A DNA stretch of 64,000 bases, taken from Synaphobranchus kaupii (Eukaryota > Chordata > Actinopteri > Anguilliformes > Synaphobranchidae). The position numbers were made by a program, and so were the translations under genes. The notes below the pieces were generated by a model. That model saw nothing but the letters and a program-made list of their open reading frames with translations, was not told the origin of the DNA and made no database searches. The DNA lies in contig CM056380.1 of the NCBI GenBank assembly GCA_029718625.1, positions 114,400,746 to 114,464,745 of the forward strand, in the 5' to 3' direction. Within the stretch, counting starts at the first letter, position 1. Each line of letters starts with the position of its first letter. Below, one piece after another: positions 1-11,990 of the stretch.

Positions 1-1945
1 GACCCAAGACTGTAGTCTAGTCTAGCCCACTACTTGTAAACACCAAGAATTGCCTCACTTTGAATCCACTTTGAAACTTTTCGTTCAGTATCCCCAAAAA
101 TGTTCAGAGGCTTGTGTGGGAGTTAGTGAACTCTAATCCCTACACATTTAGAGACTAGCAGTGGGTATACAATCTTAAAACCTTTCATTAGCATGTTCAA
201 AGCAGATCTGTATGAATTTAACTGCTAAAATGAGTACCGGAAACTATTTGGATACGTTTTGGATGGCAATTATACAGAATCATGGTGTAAAATAAAATGG
301 TGATTTTATTATTATTATTTTTTAATTCTGGAGTTCTGCTAGGAATAATTCTGTTTTTTTTTTCTTAAAACATAGAACTTCCATGAATATAAAAGAAACT
401 GAAGGTCCTAAAAGAGGAGACTTTGGAAGATCCTTTTGGTAGACGGCTTGAAGTGCACTCTACTCTGCATGTATGTGGTAGTACATACGTGTATAGAATA
501 GAATTCTTGGCTAGCATCCGTACTAGTCCAACGGATTTTCTTCCTTTAACCTATTTTAGATAAGCTCAGATTGCAATGGCTGGACCAGAGAGACGTGTAC
601 AAAGAGGATCACTGAGCCAAACCTGTCTAAGAGAACAGCAGCAAGAGGCGGGCACGTGGACTACACTGAACAAGCCTCACTAGCTATGGCTATCCCAAAC
701 CAATGCATCTACATTTCCAACAATAATTCAATTGAACAATGAATCACAGCGACTGAATGGTCAACACCTCTTTGTGAGGAATCGTTAAGGAATATAGTGC
801 AAAGTCAGGGGTGTGAGAGCATCTATATGCTAACTGTGGTTTCTCACCCATTCAGTAAAAAGCTAAATGTTACCTGAAGTACAGCTAGACAAAACCATTT
901 ATTTAAGCTGATGTGAGCTTACATGGTTGACAGTGTACTGACCTAATGACATATCAGGAATAGGGGATTGGCTGTCTGCTTGACTGACAATAATCCAATT
1001 AAACTGTTTGCAAATGTACGGAGCGGTTTCCCCACCCCCCACCCCTGTGTCAGAGTAGGGAATATCTCCCTCCATGCACTCATATTTGGGAAACAGCAAT
1101 GAGCAGTACTATTGGAGTACTATTCTCACAAAAACAGTCCTATCTTAAAACATAAAGAAATATATTATCAATACAAAGTATGAGGTACTGTGCTATCGAC
1201 AAACAACATCAATTCATAAACGGCACTGCACATTAGTTTAGCTAATTCTATGTACATTTCTAGCGATCTCATGGAGCATAACTAAACTACAGTATTGACA
1301 CGGGCTGATTTTTAAACGGAGAACGTGACCTCTTGCTTTTCTTGACTCTCTGCCAATGCTTCCAGGCAAGTGTTCGTATCCTGCTAATTACTCACAATTT
1401 TCAAATGGGAAAAGCCTCACTCTCCTGACTGCATAAAATTTTTGATGTAGCGATCACATTGTTGTAATGAATCCGTGTAGAGTTCCTTGGCCTGGGATGC
1501 ACTGAATCTGCGTAATTCCTTGGCCCAGGATGCACTGCTTCTGTGCTGCAATATTACCCACAATGCACACAATGTGGGCCCTCAGGTAGGGGAATTATTC
1601 TTAGCTATTCTAGATAATTTCCCTTTGTGCATTTACTTGTGTGTATCATGTCTTATGTGAGGTTTTTTTTCCTATCTCTCAGATTAATATACTGTAAGTA
1701 TTGACTGACTTTGTGGTTCCAGGTTTAGATTTTTATCCCAATGTTAAGCCCAATGTGAGTACTTTATGAATATGCATACCTAAGAAAGATATATACAAAG
1801 CTGTATATGAAAAACAACATGACCATTATAGTTATATAATAGCTACATTATTAGGGGGTACAGAGGCTTATCCATCACACCACCCCACCAAAAATAAAAA
1901 AAAACACCAGCCGCATATGAACATCAGGGGTCACCAAATTGAGTA
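1..1945. other. Unrecognised non-coding DNA
   Basis: AT-rich sequence without a convincing gene. Short ORFs here (for example a 66-codon one at 899-1099 on the minus strand) have no recognisable motif. A small direct repeat near 1489-1540 contains two similar copies of 'TTCCTTGGCC' followed by 'GGATGCACT'. Nothing else stands out. Confidence 0.6.
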
Positions 1946-1947
1946 TA

Positions 1948-2119
1948 GAGTATTCTGGGGGCAATTGTAACAGGGGGCAATTGTAACAGGGGGCAATTGC
2001 AACACCATAAAATTGCACCAATCAGCAAGCTAGCTAGTTTTATGTGTTCAGGGTTGGGGCAATTGTAACAAAAAATTGTGTTACAATTGACCCCTGTTAC
2101 AATTGCCCCCAGATTACTC
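1948..2119. mobile_element. MITE with mariner-like TA target duplication
   Basis: The element begins GAGTATTCTGGGGGCAATTG and ends in its inverse with one mismatch (T/A). The inverted arms continue about 40 bases inward. TA dinucleotides flank both ends (1946-1947 and 2120-2121), as expected of Tc1/mariner-type insertions. The 5' arm carries three direct copies of a GGGGGCAATTG-type unit, so arm growth by internal duplication is likely. No coding capacity. The arms and TA are seen directly; the superfamily is inferred from the 2-bp duplication. Confidence 0.75.
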
Positions 2120-2121
2120 TA

Positions 2122-5100
2122 CTGTTCCAATTTTTACACACAAGCTGAAAGGTCTTTTTTAAACTTTCGAATAGTCTGCGCAAATTCTCCATTTGCGCAT
2201 ATCTATGACTACCCGCCCGCTGAATACGTTAATGTTCCCGACACTTCCTCGTCTCTTTATGAATGGAGAAAGGACACTTTGAAACTGGCCATCTGTTTGC
2301 ACACAGAATGCAATTAACTGGGGCAAACGCTCTAGGTTTCGGTGGCCACCGTCACTTTTGCAGGAAGCTCAGGAGAGCAATTTAGACATCCCTCTTATGC
2401 TGTTACCACAACCTGCTAGGCCAAAATAAATGCGATGCACATTCATCCTTTCCTGCCAACACTTTCTAGTATCCCTCCCCATGCACATCTCTACTTCTGT
2501 ATTTCTACTTATCTTTTTTTCCCCATGATGCCCGTGGGAGACCCTACAGCCAAGTTGTAATCCAAAATCCCTTGAACTCAAGATTTATCCAGTGGAGCCA
2601 GCAGTCATTTTCAATAAAACATAATTTCAAATGCATTATTTTATTTTTATTTTTTTCCAGGGAAAGTGCTTCTGGTTAACAAACAAATTTGTGAAGTTAA
2701 AAAGTGACATACTGTTTTAATAACACCCACTTTAATACCCCCGTATTGCTGTCTACAGCCAATTACCATAATATTCATTATACAACGGCAGGTTTTGAGT
2801 CTTGGGGGAAATAATCACACAAGCTCAAAAACAGTCTGATGTAACTAGATAATGTTACAGGAATAGAGTTTAGTGTTTTACGTCATGCTGAAATCAAAAT
2901 GAATGCGATGGGGAACATGCATAATATTGTTAAAGGATTCGTGGTGAATCATGAAAGGCAGGAATGATTAATTGACATTACTGGTCATACATACAGACAT
3001 AGCATTTGTGGGCTGATATTTGGTCTATTTGATCTTCTGTTGAATAAAAGCTGTCAGATTGGTAACTTCATTTCGACACAAGTACACTAATGATTAGAAT
3101 TGCATTTGACTATATATTTAATATACAATAAAATGTATATTGACTCCGTTACAACTCAACTACAATGACCAACACGAAATTGCTTACTGGAACAGCATGT
3201 AGACTAGATTACAAAACAAACCATTCGAATATAAAATATTTGGTTCACCTCCCTGTAAAATCAACGGCGTAAATGTGGTTGAAGAGCTGAGGAATTGGAG
3301 CAGCAATTAACAGTCAATTGGGAATCGTACGTTTTAAATTAACCTGGAACAACATATCTGCTTAGTGTGCGTTTAAGTTACCTCCGTGATAAGTCCGGTA
3401 AGCATTATCAAAATCTGAAATCTCAAATGACAGAATGTACAACGGTGTCAACAATGTTGCATATAGGCGCACGTTTTATATTGCAAAATAAATTCTGATA
3501 AGGCAGCGAAGATGTCGTTGGTCAAATACTTTTTATTCGAAATTTTGCATAAATCCTACCCAACAGGTGATCATTTAATGGGGTGCTGATAAAATATATC
3601 AAATGTAAGCTATGCTTACGTAGCGTAGGCTATACTGCAAAGGGATGTAGAACAGAAAACGAGAAGATTTCGCTGGACTTGATCAAACGTGGCGAGCAGT
3701 TAGAATCAACAGGATTACACTCTGGGTAAACTCGATTTAGATTAGAAGGAATCTGTGAACTCTCATGATTTTATTTTATTTATTTATTAAACTCCCTGGA
3801 ATACGCAATTCTACCAGCCACTTACTGTAGATTTGACATTGTTACACATTATTATGTGTAACAATAATAATGTCCATTATTATTGGACATTGCATACCTT
3901 CGAGCAGAACACAGTTCTTGAATTCAGACAATCGGCACTGTGACAAGATCCCCATACGTAGCCATTTCTAATTAAACTAGACTTAAAATTGCTATAAAGA
4001 AATTGTCTCAGTCAGTGGCTATAGCCTACTTCAACGGCGTAGACAGCTGTTTACCCCCTCATAGATGGCAGTTGGTTGAGATGCAAGCCAGAAATGAATA
4101 ATTACACAAAACGATGTGGATTACTGGTCTGCAGTAGCTTTCAGTACCTACTCAAGCAGCACGTGCTCTAACTTGCAACCTAATATAGAGCTCAGTATCA
4201 AAAGCGCATTTCCAAGTTTACCGTTAGAAATATAGCCCCATAAAGCCTTATCTGTGTGTTGTGTGCGCGCGTGCGTGTGCATGTGCAGGGGTAAAATAAC
4301 ACTTCTCCGAGACAAATAATTTACAATAATGGGTTAAAAACGTTTTGCGCTTTAAAGATAGGCGTAAACTGATCAATCTGTCAGCTCTTACCTTGTAGTG
4401 GACTGTGAAAATGCAGGGCTCAGACTCCTCCGTAAACCATCAGGTAGAATGTTTAGTGTATTGTATTTGCTAAAAATCGAAGAGCCAACCGATATGTAAT
4501 CCTTGTGTCCTTCAAACGTCAGTCTCCTAATCTTCGCGGGGTAAAGGGTCGGAGCCGATCGCGAGCCCGTGGAGCTTCTGTAGCTGCTCTAATCTTTCTA
4601 ATGCCAGGATGAACATCCGCCGGTCTCAGAATGGGCTTTGTATAAAACCTACGGAGCACTTGTAAAGTTTTTTTTATTTATACAACTAGCTCGATGAAAG
4701 CCGGGCAGGCTACTTTCCGTATGTCGTGAGAGTGACGTGTCTGCGCTTATCTACCAGAAGGAGAAGCCAGTGGGAATATTTACTTGATGTGTTTAGCGGA
4801 GGAAAGGTACTATTCCTGACAGTTGACCAATACTTACATACCTCCTGTTGGGAACTGCAAATAGGTATGAGAGGATCTCATACCCCTAATCCCCACCTTC
4901 AAAGGCTTTTCTCGTGATCTCCAGCGCCACCTTCAGCGGCATGATCTAAGTGCAGTGTTTCAACAGTGAGACAGACGCAGACTCTCTCACACAGTTCTGA
5001 TAATAGTGCTTGTTTTATAATTTCCCCAGAAACATTCGGATTTCTGACGTTACATTATTATTAAAACTATCCTTCACACTTCAACCAAGAAACCATGTTT

Positions 5101-8100
5101 CCAACTGTAGCCTACGCTTTAAATCTCCAATGTGTGTGAATTCACACGCGCGCACAACCTTGAGATTGCCTGATCCTGTTGCTGATCATTCCCTAATGTA
5201 AGCCTACGTTTATGGAATAGCTTCACGTTTACGGGTTTAGTATGCGGCATGTGTTAATGATAAGGACATCCATGGCGCAGAAAAAAGGGGATACGTTTTT
5301 ATGTTCTATCAGCCTGATGGTGAATTGGAGTTGGCGGTGCGCAATCTAAGGCACTTTCCAGAGATATTACTTCTGTCGCACATTAATCGGGTTGCGTATG
5401 TTGACGTAGGCTACCCCCTTGGGGCCAGCGCTCAAGTGCTACTACGCCAGAGGTAGCCTAAACGACGGGACGAGAGGAGTGGGGCAGCGGGATGCGGGGT
5501 GAGCCTTGGCTCGGATGTGGACTTGCTACATGCGGTTGCAGTGTTCTTTATATGCCACGAAGTGCATTCACGACGATTCAAAAATGATTGGTCATTTAGT
5601 TATTTGCTGGAAAGAGGACAAGCAAATAATGTTATCTGACTAACATTCGAATTGTTTTAATACTGTATGTTTAAATACTGTGTCAAAATTTGCGAAAATA
5701 CAACGTTATATAACGTAAATATAACGTTCCTGCACAGTTACCGAGTGTTTCAGCTGCAATATTGTAGTCGTATAATTCTAAAAACATATATATTTACTAG
5801 GTGAAGACGGAAAGATGACTTGAGTTGGATGCTTTCCATTTCAATAAATAAGAGAGTGATCTTTTAAGGTGAACTAGTTTAGAGGAAAATAGATATGTAA
5901 GACTTCTCGGAAGGTTAGAAGAGAACCAAGAGAAACAGCCATATGTATGCCAATGCAGTTTAAGAAGGCACGTACACTTTCAAGTACATGGCATTTTTTC
6001 ACTAGTGGTGTACATGGGTTTATTTATATTCAGTTTACAAGCACAGTACTGAACTTATTATATTGTTACAACACCGAATAAAATATCCCACCTGCTTTAT
6101 AAATAAGGTTTTGAAGACAATATATAATTATATCCACTTAAACACATATCATGTATTACATATTTATTCCATATAAAGCCAAACAAACTGCATTTTCCAA
6201 AAAAAATTCTTCACAAATACGTTTTCCATTTCAAGTGAATGGCCACTTGAATTTGATTAGGGTATCCAAATATGAAAGTTTTTATGAAGAGATTGTTTTG
6301 TCATTCATTTGTGTGCTTCACTACATGCAGTTCACAATAATGACACTGAGCTACACATCAAGAGGTTCAGCCTGCTCTGCTATGGGCAAGCAGTAGGGAC
6401 AGACTTTTGTCATTACATTGCTGTTATTACATGGCTTACAGTTGGGTAAAGGGTGGTATGGCTGCTGGCTATGCTAGAGCCTTTTAAATAAACTGGATAC
6501 ATGTTGTGGAAAAACTCATAAAATGGCTAAAGTAAATGTAAGCTCATAGTGAGAACTGTAACCAACAACTCATACACACATACACCCCATTTAGTGCTAC
6601 TAAGTACTGTTGAGTAACCCATAGGAGTACATACAAAATGTTCACAATATAATCCCAGTATACATACTTAGAAATCACTTGTTGCAGTTTTTGTTGTTGT
6701 TGTTATTGGAAAAAAAAAGTATTTTCTTTTTTACAGAGAGCATAAATCAATTTAAAAAGTGTGCTTCTGAAAGCTCACAATTTGATGTAGCCACTAGCTT
6801 TGTTTACAAGATGTGGCACTTGGCCACGTCCAATGGCAGATCTTTGGAAAGGTGAGTTAAAACACAGTGCTTTATGTCTGATTCACTTTGTCATCTTAAT
6901 TAGCTTTTATATTGTTGTATTATCTCATTTCCTTATCTCCTTATTTGTGCTTTCCCTTAGCCCCTTCAAGCAGACCTCTAGTGGCCATGGTGTCGGTGCC
7001 ACGAGACTGCTCAACTCAGACATTCATTGCGCGAACCCCGATCCTCCGAACACAACCGCACCAACTGAAAGTCGGCGCTTTTACCGCTGTACTACCGCGA
7101 CGGCCCTGCAGATGCTTTTTAACAAAATTAAACCACATATATTTTCTAAAATAACAGCACTGTTGGGAATTACCGGGAACCTGTGCCGGTGTTAAACCCT
7201 AATGTTAAATATTATTATTGTGTATATCAAAACGTGCCATAATGGTTAGTCTGAATAAAATGGATTGATATAGCCTATTCCTTGCTTGCACACTTTAACT
7301 ACACAAGCACGAGCATGTCTGTTTCGCCGTCATATAAGCAATCTGCCAAGGTGGAAAAGCAGGCTTTTAAAGACAATGGGATATGACCTTTTGATTGGTT
7401 TATTGCATGTTATGCCCAAGATGCACCTATAATTAATGAAGAGACTAAGTTCAGCCCATTTGCACCTTGTCCCGTACTTAGCACTCAAATAACACGCTGT
7501 CTAACTAGGACTTGGACATGACCTAAATGCACGTGTGCCATGGGTTTTAGACCAAGCACTAAGAAAACTTCTGTTCACGCAAAATAAACAAGTGAAATTC
7601 TTGTGCAATTATACCACGTCATGCTACTGTCAATATCTACTACTAATATGAAATAAATGCATTTCACATACTGTAGTGTAACTGTTTATAGGTGGCTCAG
7701 TCATATTTTATGTTTGATTTGCTGTGAAGTTAGAACGTTTGTCAGCATTTACCTGATGGTGGAATATTATTTTATTGTAATCTTATTGTACATTATATAG
7801 ACTATGGCATATTAGCATCTCCCTGGCCTATACTTGTCACTCAGGGCATGGGAAATACTCAATCCAATTTACTGTGTGCTGATATGTGCTAGACGAATGT
7901 AAAACTTTCTTTGGAGTGATTATGAATGGGAACCTTTTTGTAAAACCACAGTTTACATACTGTAGAGTACAGAAAAAAGTGATTTATTGTGGTACAAGAG
8001 TGAATGATTAGGCTACATATTTAGGCGTGGGTGATATCAATGTTTTCACCATCATAAGGGGCAAATGTATATGCTTTATAATGTAGAAAAATTATTTCTT

Positions 8101-8130
8101 TCATTTTATGACAGGTTTTGGACAGGTTTT
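2122..8130. other. Long stretch with no recognised gene
   Basis: No ORF here resembles a known family. A more GC-rich patch spans about 4500-5500. On the minus strand it has a donor-like sequence (CAAG|GTAAGAG, plus 4385-4395) that could end a non-coding first exon, but nothing supports a gene beyond that. A GT-rich patch lies at 4252-4288. The 131-codon ORF at 6800-7195 and its overlapping frame look like chance: no conserved motif and atypical composition. Confidence 0.5.
3838..3896. repeat. Two adjacent perfect hairpins
   Basis: TTGTTACACA-TTATTA-TGTGTAACAA is a 10-bp perfect stem. It is followed at once by AATGTCCA-TTATTAT-TGGACATT, an 8-bp perfect stem. Both have TTATTA-type loops, suggesting a duplicated or fold-back origin. 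No terminal repeats typical of a MITE were found around them. Confidence 0.6.
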
Positions 8131-8132
8131 TC

Positions 8133-8400
8133 AATTCAATTAAATTCAATTCAATTTTATTTGTATAGCGCTTTTTACAGAGAACTGTCACAAAGACGCT
8201 GCACAGGGAAACAGAAGGAAAATTGAGCAAAAAACCAGGCCATAGCCCCCAACCAGCAAAATGAGGTAAAAAAAACTCCCCGGTAGAAAAAAACACTGAG
8301 CAGTGGCGAGAAAAAACTCCCCAGTGGGAAGAAATCTCGGAAGGAACCTGGCTAGAGAGGGGGTGCCCATCCTTCGCTGGCCGGCCCGGTTTAGACTAAA
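8133..8400 (-). repeat. Teleost retroposon tail with (AATTC)-type repeat, minus strand
   Basis: A run of TTCAATTCAATT-type repeats leads into TTTATTTGTATAGCGCTTTT. A conserved block with 'GAAAAAACTCCCCAGTGGGAAGAAA' character follows, ending near GGTGCCCATCC. This is a very common interspersed repeat in fish genomes, read here from its 3' tail. Related tails ending in a 'TATAGCGC' block occur at 48676 in this window. The exact family is not identified. Confidence 0.6.
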
Positions 8401-8440
8401 GGTGGACTGAATGGTAAAGGTTTTTGGACCCATACATATC

Positions 8441-9512
8441 TATTCTCCTATACTGATTAAACGTTAGTCATTTCCACTTGACAATGACGCAAAAGTGAGT
8501 TTTATTAGCCAAAACAGTTGATTTTTAGTTAAATACATGATTATTTTATGATTTACAGCAGTGCACAATTTAGCCATTTTGGATAGATTTGGAGACACTA
8601 AGGGACAACAGGGTACACTGCCTACATTTTGTGTCATAGATCTTTAGTAGTTCTGCATATCATCCTTCAGATCTTTCACACTTGCGGAGTCTAGGATCCA
8701 GGAAATGTATTGTTTTACATATGCAGCTCAATCTATTTAATTGCAAAGTAAAATGAAAAATTGCATTTCTTTGCATTTGTGCCACTTTATTTTGCCCTAA
8801 ATTATGAAAATCAACAAAACTAAGTTTGTATTTTAAATCGTACAACTGTCTTGTTTAATTTAATCCATTTTTTCAAGTTTCTGTGCTCACACCTGGGTTA
8901 TGAAGCCTTAAAGAGAGCATCCCCTAAATAGGTGAGAATTGACCAAATTTGGCATCTGCATGAAGGGGTTTATTACCATGTAAGTCACTGACTAATAGCA
9001 TCAGCCAGAAATATAAATTGTACAAAATGTTTTATTTTGTTAATTTATATGAGAATTAATATTTACTTCTAGCCCTCATTTAGCATTCTTTATTCATACA
9101 CAGAAAAGGAAATGGCTAGAAGGTGCAAGTCTTTGACCATATTTAATTAAATATTTCTCTGTTCATATTTATTCATGTATTAATTAAAAATGTCCAAAAC
9201 ATTTTACCAGACTTGCATGCAACACATTCCCAGGCTTGGCAATAAAGGGGCCAGGAAGCAGGGTATATATAGAAATCAAGGAGGTGTCACGATGTGATCC
9301 CCCTGGCTGAAGTCTGTAGCAGAAGGCTATGCTAAGATGGCTAAGAGGAACACGTGGGCAGTCTAGCAGCTATATTATTCTGCAGGGCAGCTTTTTTTTA
9401 TTCAAGCCTACTTGACTGTGAAGAGACTGGAATGACTCCAGATGAGAGCAGATGCTCTGCTGGGGACCCACAGACACCCTGTGGTGCCCTCTGACCCCTT
9501 GCCTACAGTACT
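8441..9512. other. Unrecognised non-coding DNA
   Basis: AT-rich sequence without recognised genes or repeats. The short ORFs at 8660-8845 and 9370-9621 (both minus strand) have no recognisable domain. Confidence 0.55.
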
Positions 9513-9925
9513 GGGGTCGCTGTATAGTGCAGTACATTAGAGCAGTGGTCCCCAACCCTGTTACTGTAGATCTACCGCGTCCTGTCGGTTTTCTCTCCAA
9601 CCCTAACAAGGCACCCCTCATTCAACAGCTAGAGATCCCGTTGAGCATCTAATTAGTAGAATCAGGTGTGTCAAATCAGGGTTGAGATGAAAACCTACAA
9701 GGATGTTAGATCTACAGGAACAGGGTTGGAGACCACTGGTTTAGGGAACTGGACATGCGGGATAACTCTGAGGTCACAGGTTCAAGGTTCAAGGTGCTCA
9801 AAACCTGTATTGCTTCAGTAAATACAGCTGTATAAATGGATTATGTATAAAATGCAAGCTGTGTACATAATTCTGGATAAGAGGATTTGCTGCTGAATGC
9901 GCATATGTAAATGTAATGTTATATA
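9513..9925 (+). mobile_element. HAmo/V-SINE-like tRNA-derived SINE, split by a MITE
   Basis: The 5' part (9513-9542) resembles the start of a tRNA-derived head. The rest resumes at 9739 with TTTAGGGAACTGG and a box-B-like AGGTCACAGGTTCAAGG. The body includes 'TTGCTTCAGTAAATACAGC' and 'TGTATAAATGGAT', and the LINE-like tail is TTCTGGATAAGAGGATTTGC followed by ATGTAAATGTAATG. This head-body-tail order matches the HAmo/V-SINE type of carp-like and other fishes (family known; assignment from memory). A hAT-type MITE interrupts the box A region, so the SINE is the older insertion. Confidence 0.7.
9543..9738. mobile_element. hAT-type MITE inside a SINE
   Basis: The ends are CAGTGGTCCCCAACCCTG and its inverse CAGGGTTGGAGACCACTG. 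The match continues inward to the AGATCT motifs, giving about 31-bp inverted repeats with few mismatches. The 8-bp flanks CATTAGAG and GTTTAGGG are partly matching and are both versions of the SINE box-A sequence. This fits an 8-bp hAT target duplication that has since diverged. 196 bp, non-coding. Confidence 0.75.
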
Positions 9926-10247
9926 ATGGATCCCGAAATGTCCTCCGCTGCCCGGAGGCACGTGGTCGCTGTTCTGGGGGCACTGCAACGAGAGTGTGCA
10001 ATCCTGTCAGTACTCCCCCCAGCACAACTACACATACCCCCTTCCAGGACCCTCACTAAGCCTTCTGCCAGGGGAGGAGATGGTTGAGTACAAAGTGAAT
10101 GGGTCTAGAAGCAGGCATTCCCCAGGGCTGGACAGTCTTTTTTTTTTAACATAAAATATAGGGGCCCAAGAGAAAAGAAACCACTGGGTCACATGTGCGC
10201 TGTAGTACTAAAGTAAAACTAAATGAAAACTAACATCCTTGATTCCT
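9926..10247. other. Unrecognised non-coding DNA
   Basis: No recognised gene. Contains a poly-T run near 10139 and otherwise unremarkable sequence. Confidence 0.5.
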
Positions 10248-10330
10248 TCACTGGGGGCATATACTGCGAAGCAGGATTACTGCGTTAGCTGCACTAGAGT
10301 AAAACCTGGACCAGCTCTTTTTTACTAAAT
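10248..10330 (+). repeat. Harbinger-type MITE fragment
   Basis: The block with 'GAAGCAGGATTACTGCGTTAGC' character followed by AGTAAAACCTGGACC is half of a palindromic MITE common in fish. Related copies occur at 10912-10995 (inverse orientation) and 18275-18436. Only one arm is clear here. Confidence 0.5.
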
Positions 10331-10413
10331 TCACACCATGTTCCAGGTTTAGGAAAAAATGTTTATTTCCCAAGTTACCCCTTATGAGGGCCCCTTGGGA
10401 AAGAAAAGTTTGC

Positions 10414-10495
10414 ACTGGCCATTCAGTGCACTGCAGCCTTTAAGTCAGAAGAGTACTGGCCATTCAGTGTACTGCAGCCTTTAAGTAGGAAGAAT
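10414..10495. repeat. 41-bp tandem duplication
   Basis: Two near-identical copies of a unit beginning ACTGGCCATTCAGTG and including ACTGCAGCCTTTAAGT, starting at 10414 and 10455. Confidence 0.75.
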
Positions 10496-10518
10496 TTGGT
10501 CCCTCTTGTGTTGAAGTT

Positions 10519-10805
10519 TTACCAGTGTTTGTTTAATCCTGGGAATATGGTGGTGAGTTTTCTAATCCAATGTCTTTCTGTCCTACGTCTGTCCTCCTGT
10601 GTCCAGTTAATGTTTGAATGGAGGCCCGATATTTCTACTTCTTCAAGTCCATGGTGTAGGAAATGAGCCACTACGTGTGTGTCTGTTTTAATATGATTTC
10701 TTATGTTATATATGTGTTGTGCCAATCTGGTCTTGATTGTATTTCCTGTCGCAGTGTTTGCACTTTATGACATATATGCAGTTATACATGTTAACTGTGA
10801 GTGTT
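10519..10805 (-). pseudogene. Penelope-like retroelement fragment, GIY-YIG endonuclease region
   Basis: The 68-codon ORF (10519-10725, minus) contains AQHIYNIRNHIKTDTHVVAH, then ERHWIRKLTTIFPGLNKHW at the end. Just upstream on the same strand another frame encodes an IKCKHCDRKY block, then GNTIKTRLAQH in the ORF's frame. Together these match the C-terminal GIY-YIG endonuclease of Penelope-like elements: a Cys-x2-Cys knuckle, the G-x-T-x(6)-R helix, and the closing 'ERxWIxxL-T..PxGLN'. A frameshift near 10760 and loss of the Y-I-G segment make it a pseudogene. The enzyme nicks target DNA for reverse transcription. No RT domain of this copy is visible upstream, so it is severely truncated. Motif reading is direct; family assignment is by knowledge of the domain. 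Confidence 0.65.
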
Positions 10806-10911
10806 TGTTTAATAAGGTATGTTGTGTTTGTGCTGTTGTTTTTCACTGTAGTGGCCTGTTTGTAAAATATCGGGCCTTATGTGGGTAAAATGTTTCCGGT
10901 AGTTTAATACT

Positions 10912-10995
10912 TACCAGACCATGGTCCAGATTATGGGAGGGTTCAGGGTTTTACTCAGCGCGGTTCTCCAGCTAGCGCAGTAATCCTGCGTCGTA
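10912..10995 (-). repeat. Harbinger-type MITE fragment, opposite orientation
   Basis: Reverse complement of the AAGCAGGATTACTG...AGTAAAACCC-type arm seen at 10248 and 18275. It contains GGTTTTACTCAGCG and GCGCAGTAATCCTGCG. The two pieces at 10.25 and 10.95 kb face each other, with the Penelope fragment between them. They may be arms of one larger element or independent copies. Confidence 0.45.
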
Positions 10996-11823
10996 GTATT
11001 ACCTCCCCTGATCTGTAGATCCTTGGATAGGTGAAAGCAGCATGGGAGAAACCTGGCCTGGTCCATCCGTAGTCCCTTCAGATCGAAATGAGGAAAGGAG
11101 GGAAGGAGGGAGGACGAGGCTGTGAGCCAGGTGTTGTCTTTGTACCCCATGGTGGTGGTAGGCTAGGGTTAATCTGCTACAAGTAATGGGCTTCTGGAAA
11201 GTGTACATTTTGGCAAATATACCTCCATTTCTCTATTGCTGGCAGTGTGGTTGCAGAAAGGCAGACTGTTCCAGACCGGTTGGGGGTGTTGTTTATGCCA
11301 AATCTGAAATGGGATGGGCAAAATGGCGAAATGGTTAGGCTGCACGGCGCAAAAAAAATGTGTTTACACATTGAAACAACAAGGTATTTCAATTTAAACC
11401 GATGCGCTAACCAAACTAGTAGCCAAGCTGTGCTTTTAAATACAAAGTTGCCACAGAGCGGACGTCAAACGCAAATAGGTGACAGGGCAAATCACAGAAA
11501 AGCACAACATGAGAGGTAGTACAGAGTGGACGCCTTCAAATGCCTTGAGAGGATAGCGTGGAGTGTGTTAGCTCAGTGTCGCAAAGTTTGCATACTTTCA
11601 CACATCATGCCCACAGCCTCCCAACAACCACAGTGAAAACAGGACACTGTACAGGAAATTATTACAAATGATTTTAATAAGGTTGGTGCTGAAAAAAATG
11701 CTTTTAATCATTTAGAGATTTTCCTAAAGGTTTTGGCTTTTTGTTAACATTTAGTGATTAATCGTTTAGAAGTCACTAGTGTACACAGTATTAAGACATT
11801 TTGCAGTTTTAAATTTTTATACT
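10996..11823. other. Unrecognised non-coding DNA
   Basis: The short ORFs on both strands overlap one another and lack motifs. No gene is supported. Confidence 0.5.
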
Positions 11824-11990
11824 AAATCCTCACATATCAGATAGAGATAGATAATATTTTATTAATCCCCAGTGGGGAATTGGGTTGTCTTACAGCAACA
11901 CACAGAAAAACACAATAGACATCGCAGGCAATGCAAAAAAAATAAAATAAACAGGTATAATTATACCAGGCAAGCACAACACATCATTAA
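11824..11990 (-). repeat. LINE 3' tail, GATA-type repeat, minus strand
   Basis: AGATAGAGATAGATAATATT is followed by TTATTAATCCCCAGTGGGGA and AATTGGGTTGTCTTACAG. Read on the minus strand this is the familiar fish LINE ending: a 'CCCACTGGGGATTAATAAA' block plus a short tandem tail. Rex1/Babar-like elements end this way, but the family is not certain. Where the element ends upstream (towards 12325) cannot be fixed. Confidence 0.5.

Noticed and set aside
6800..7195. 131-codon ORF
   Set aside because: No recognisable motif and a second overlapping frame equally open; judged chance.
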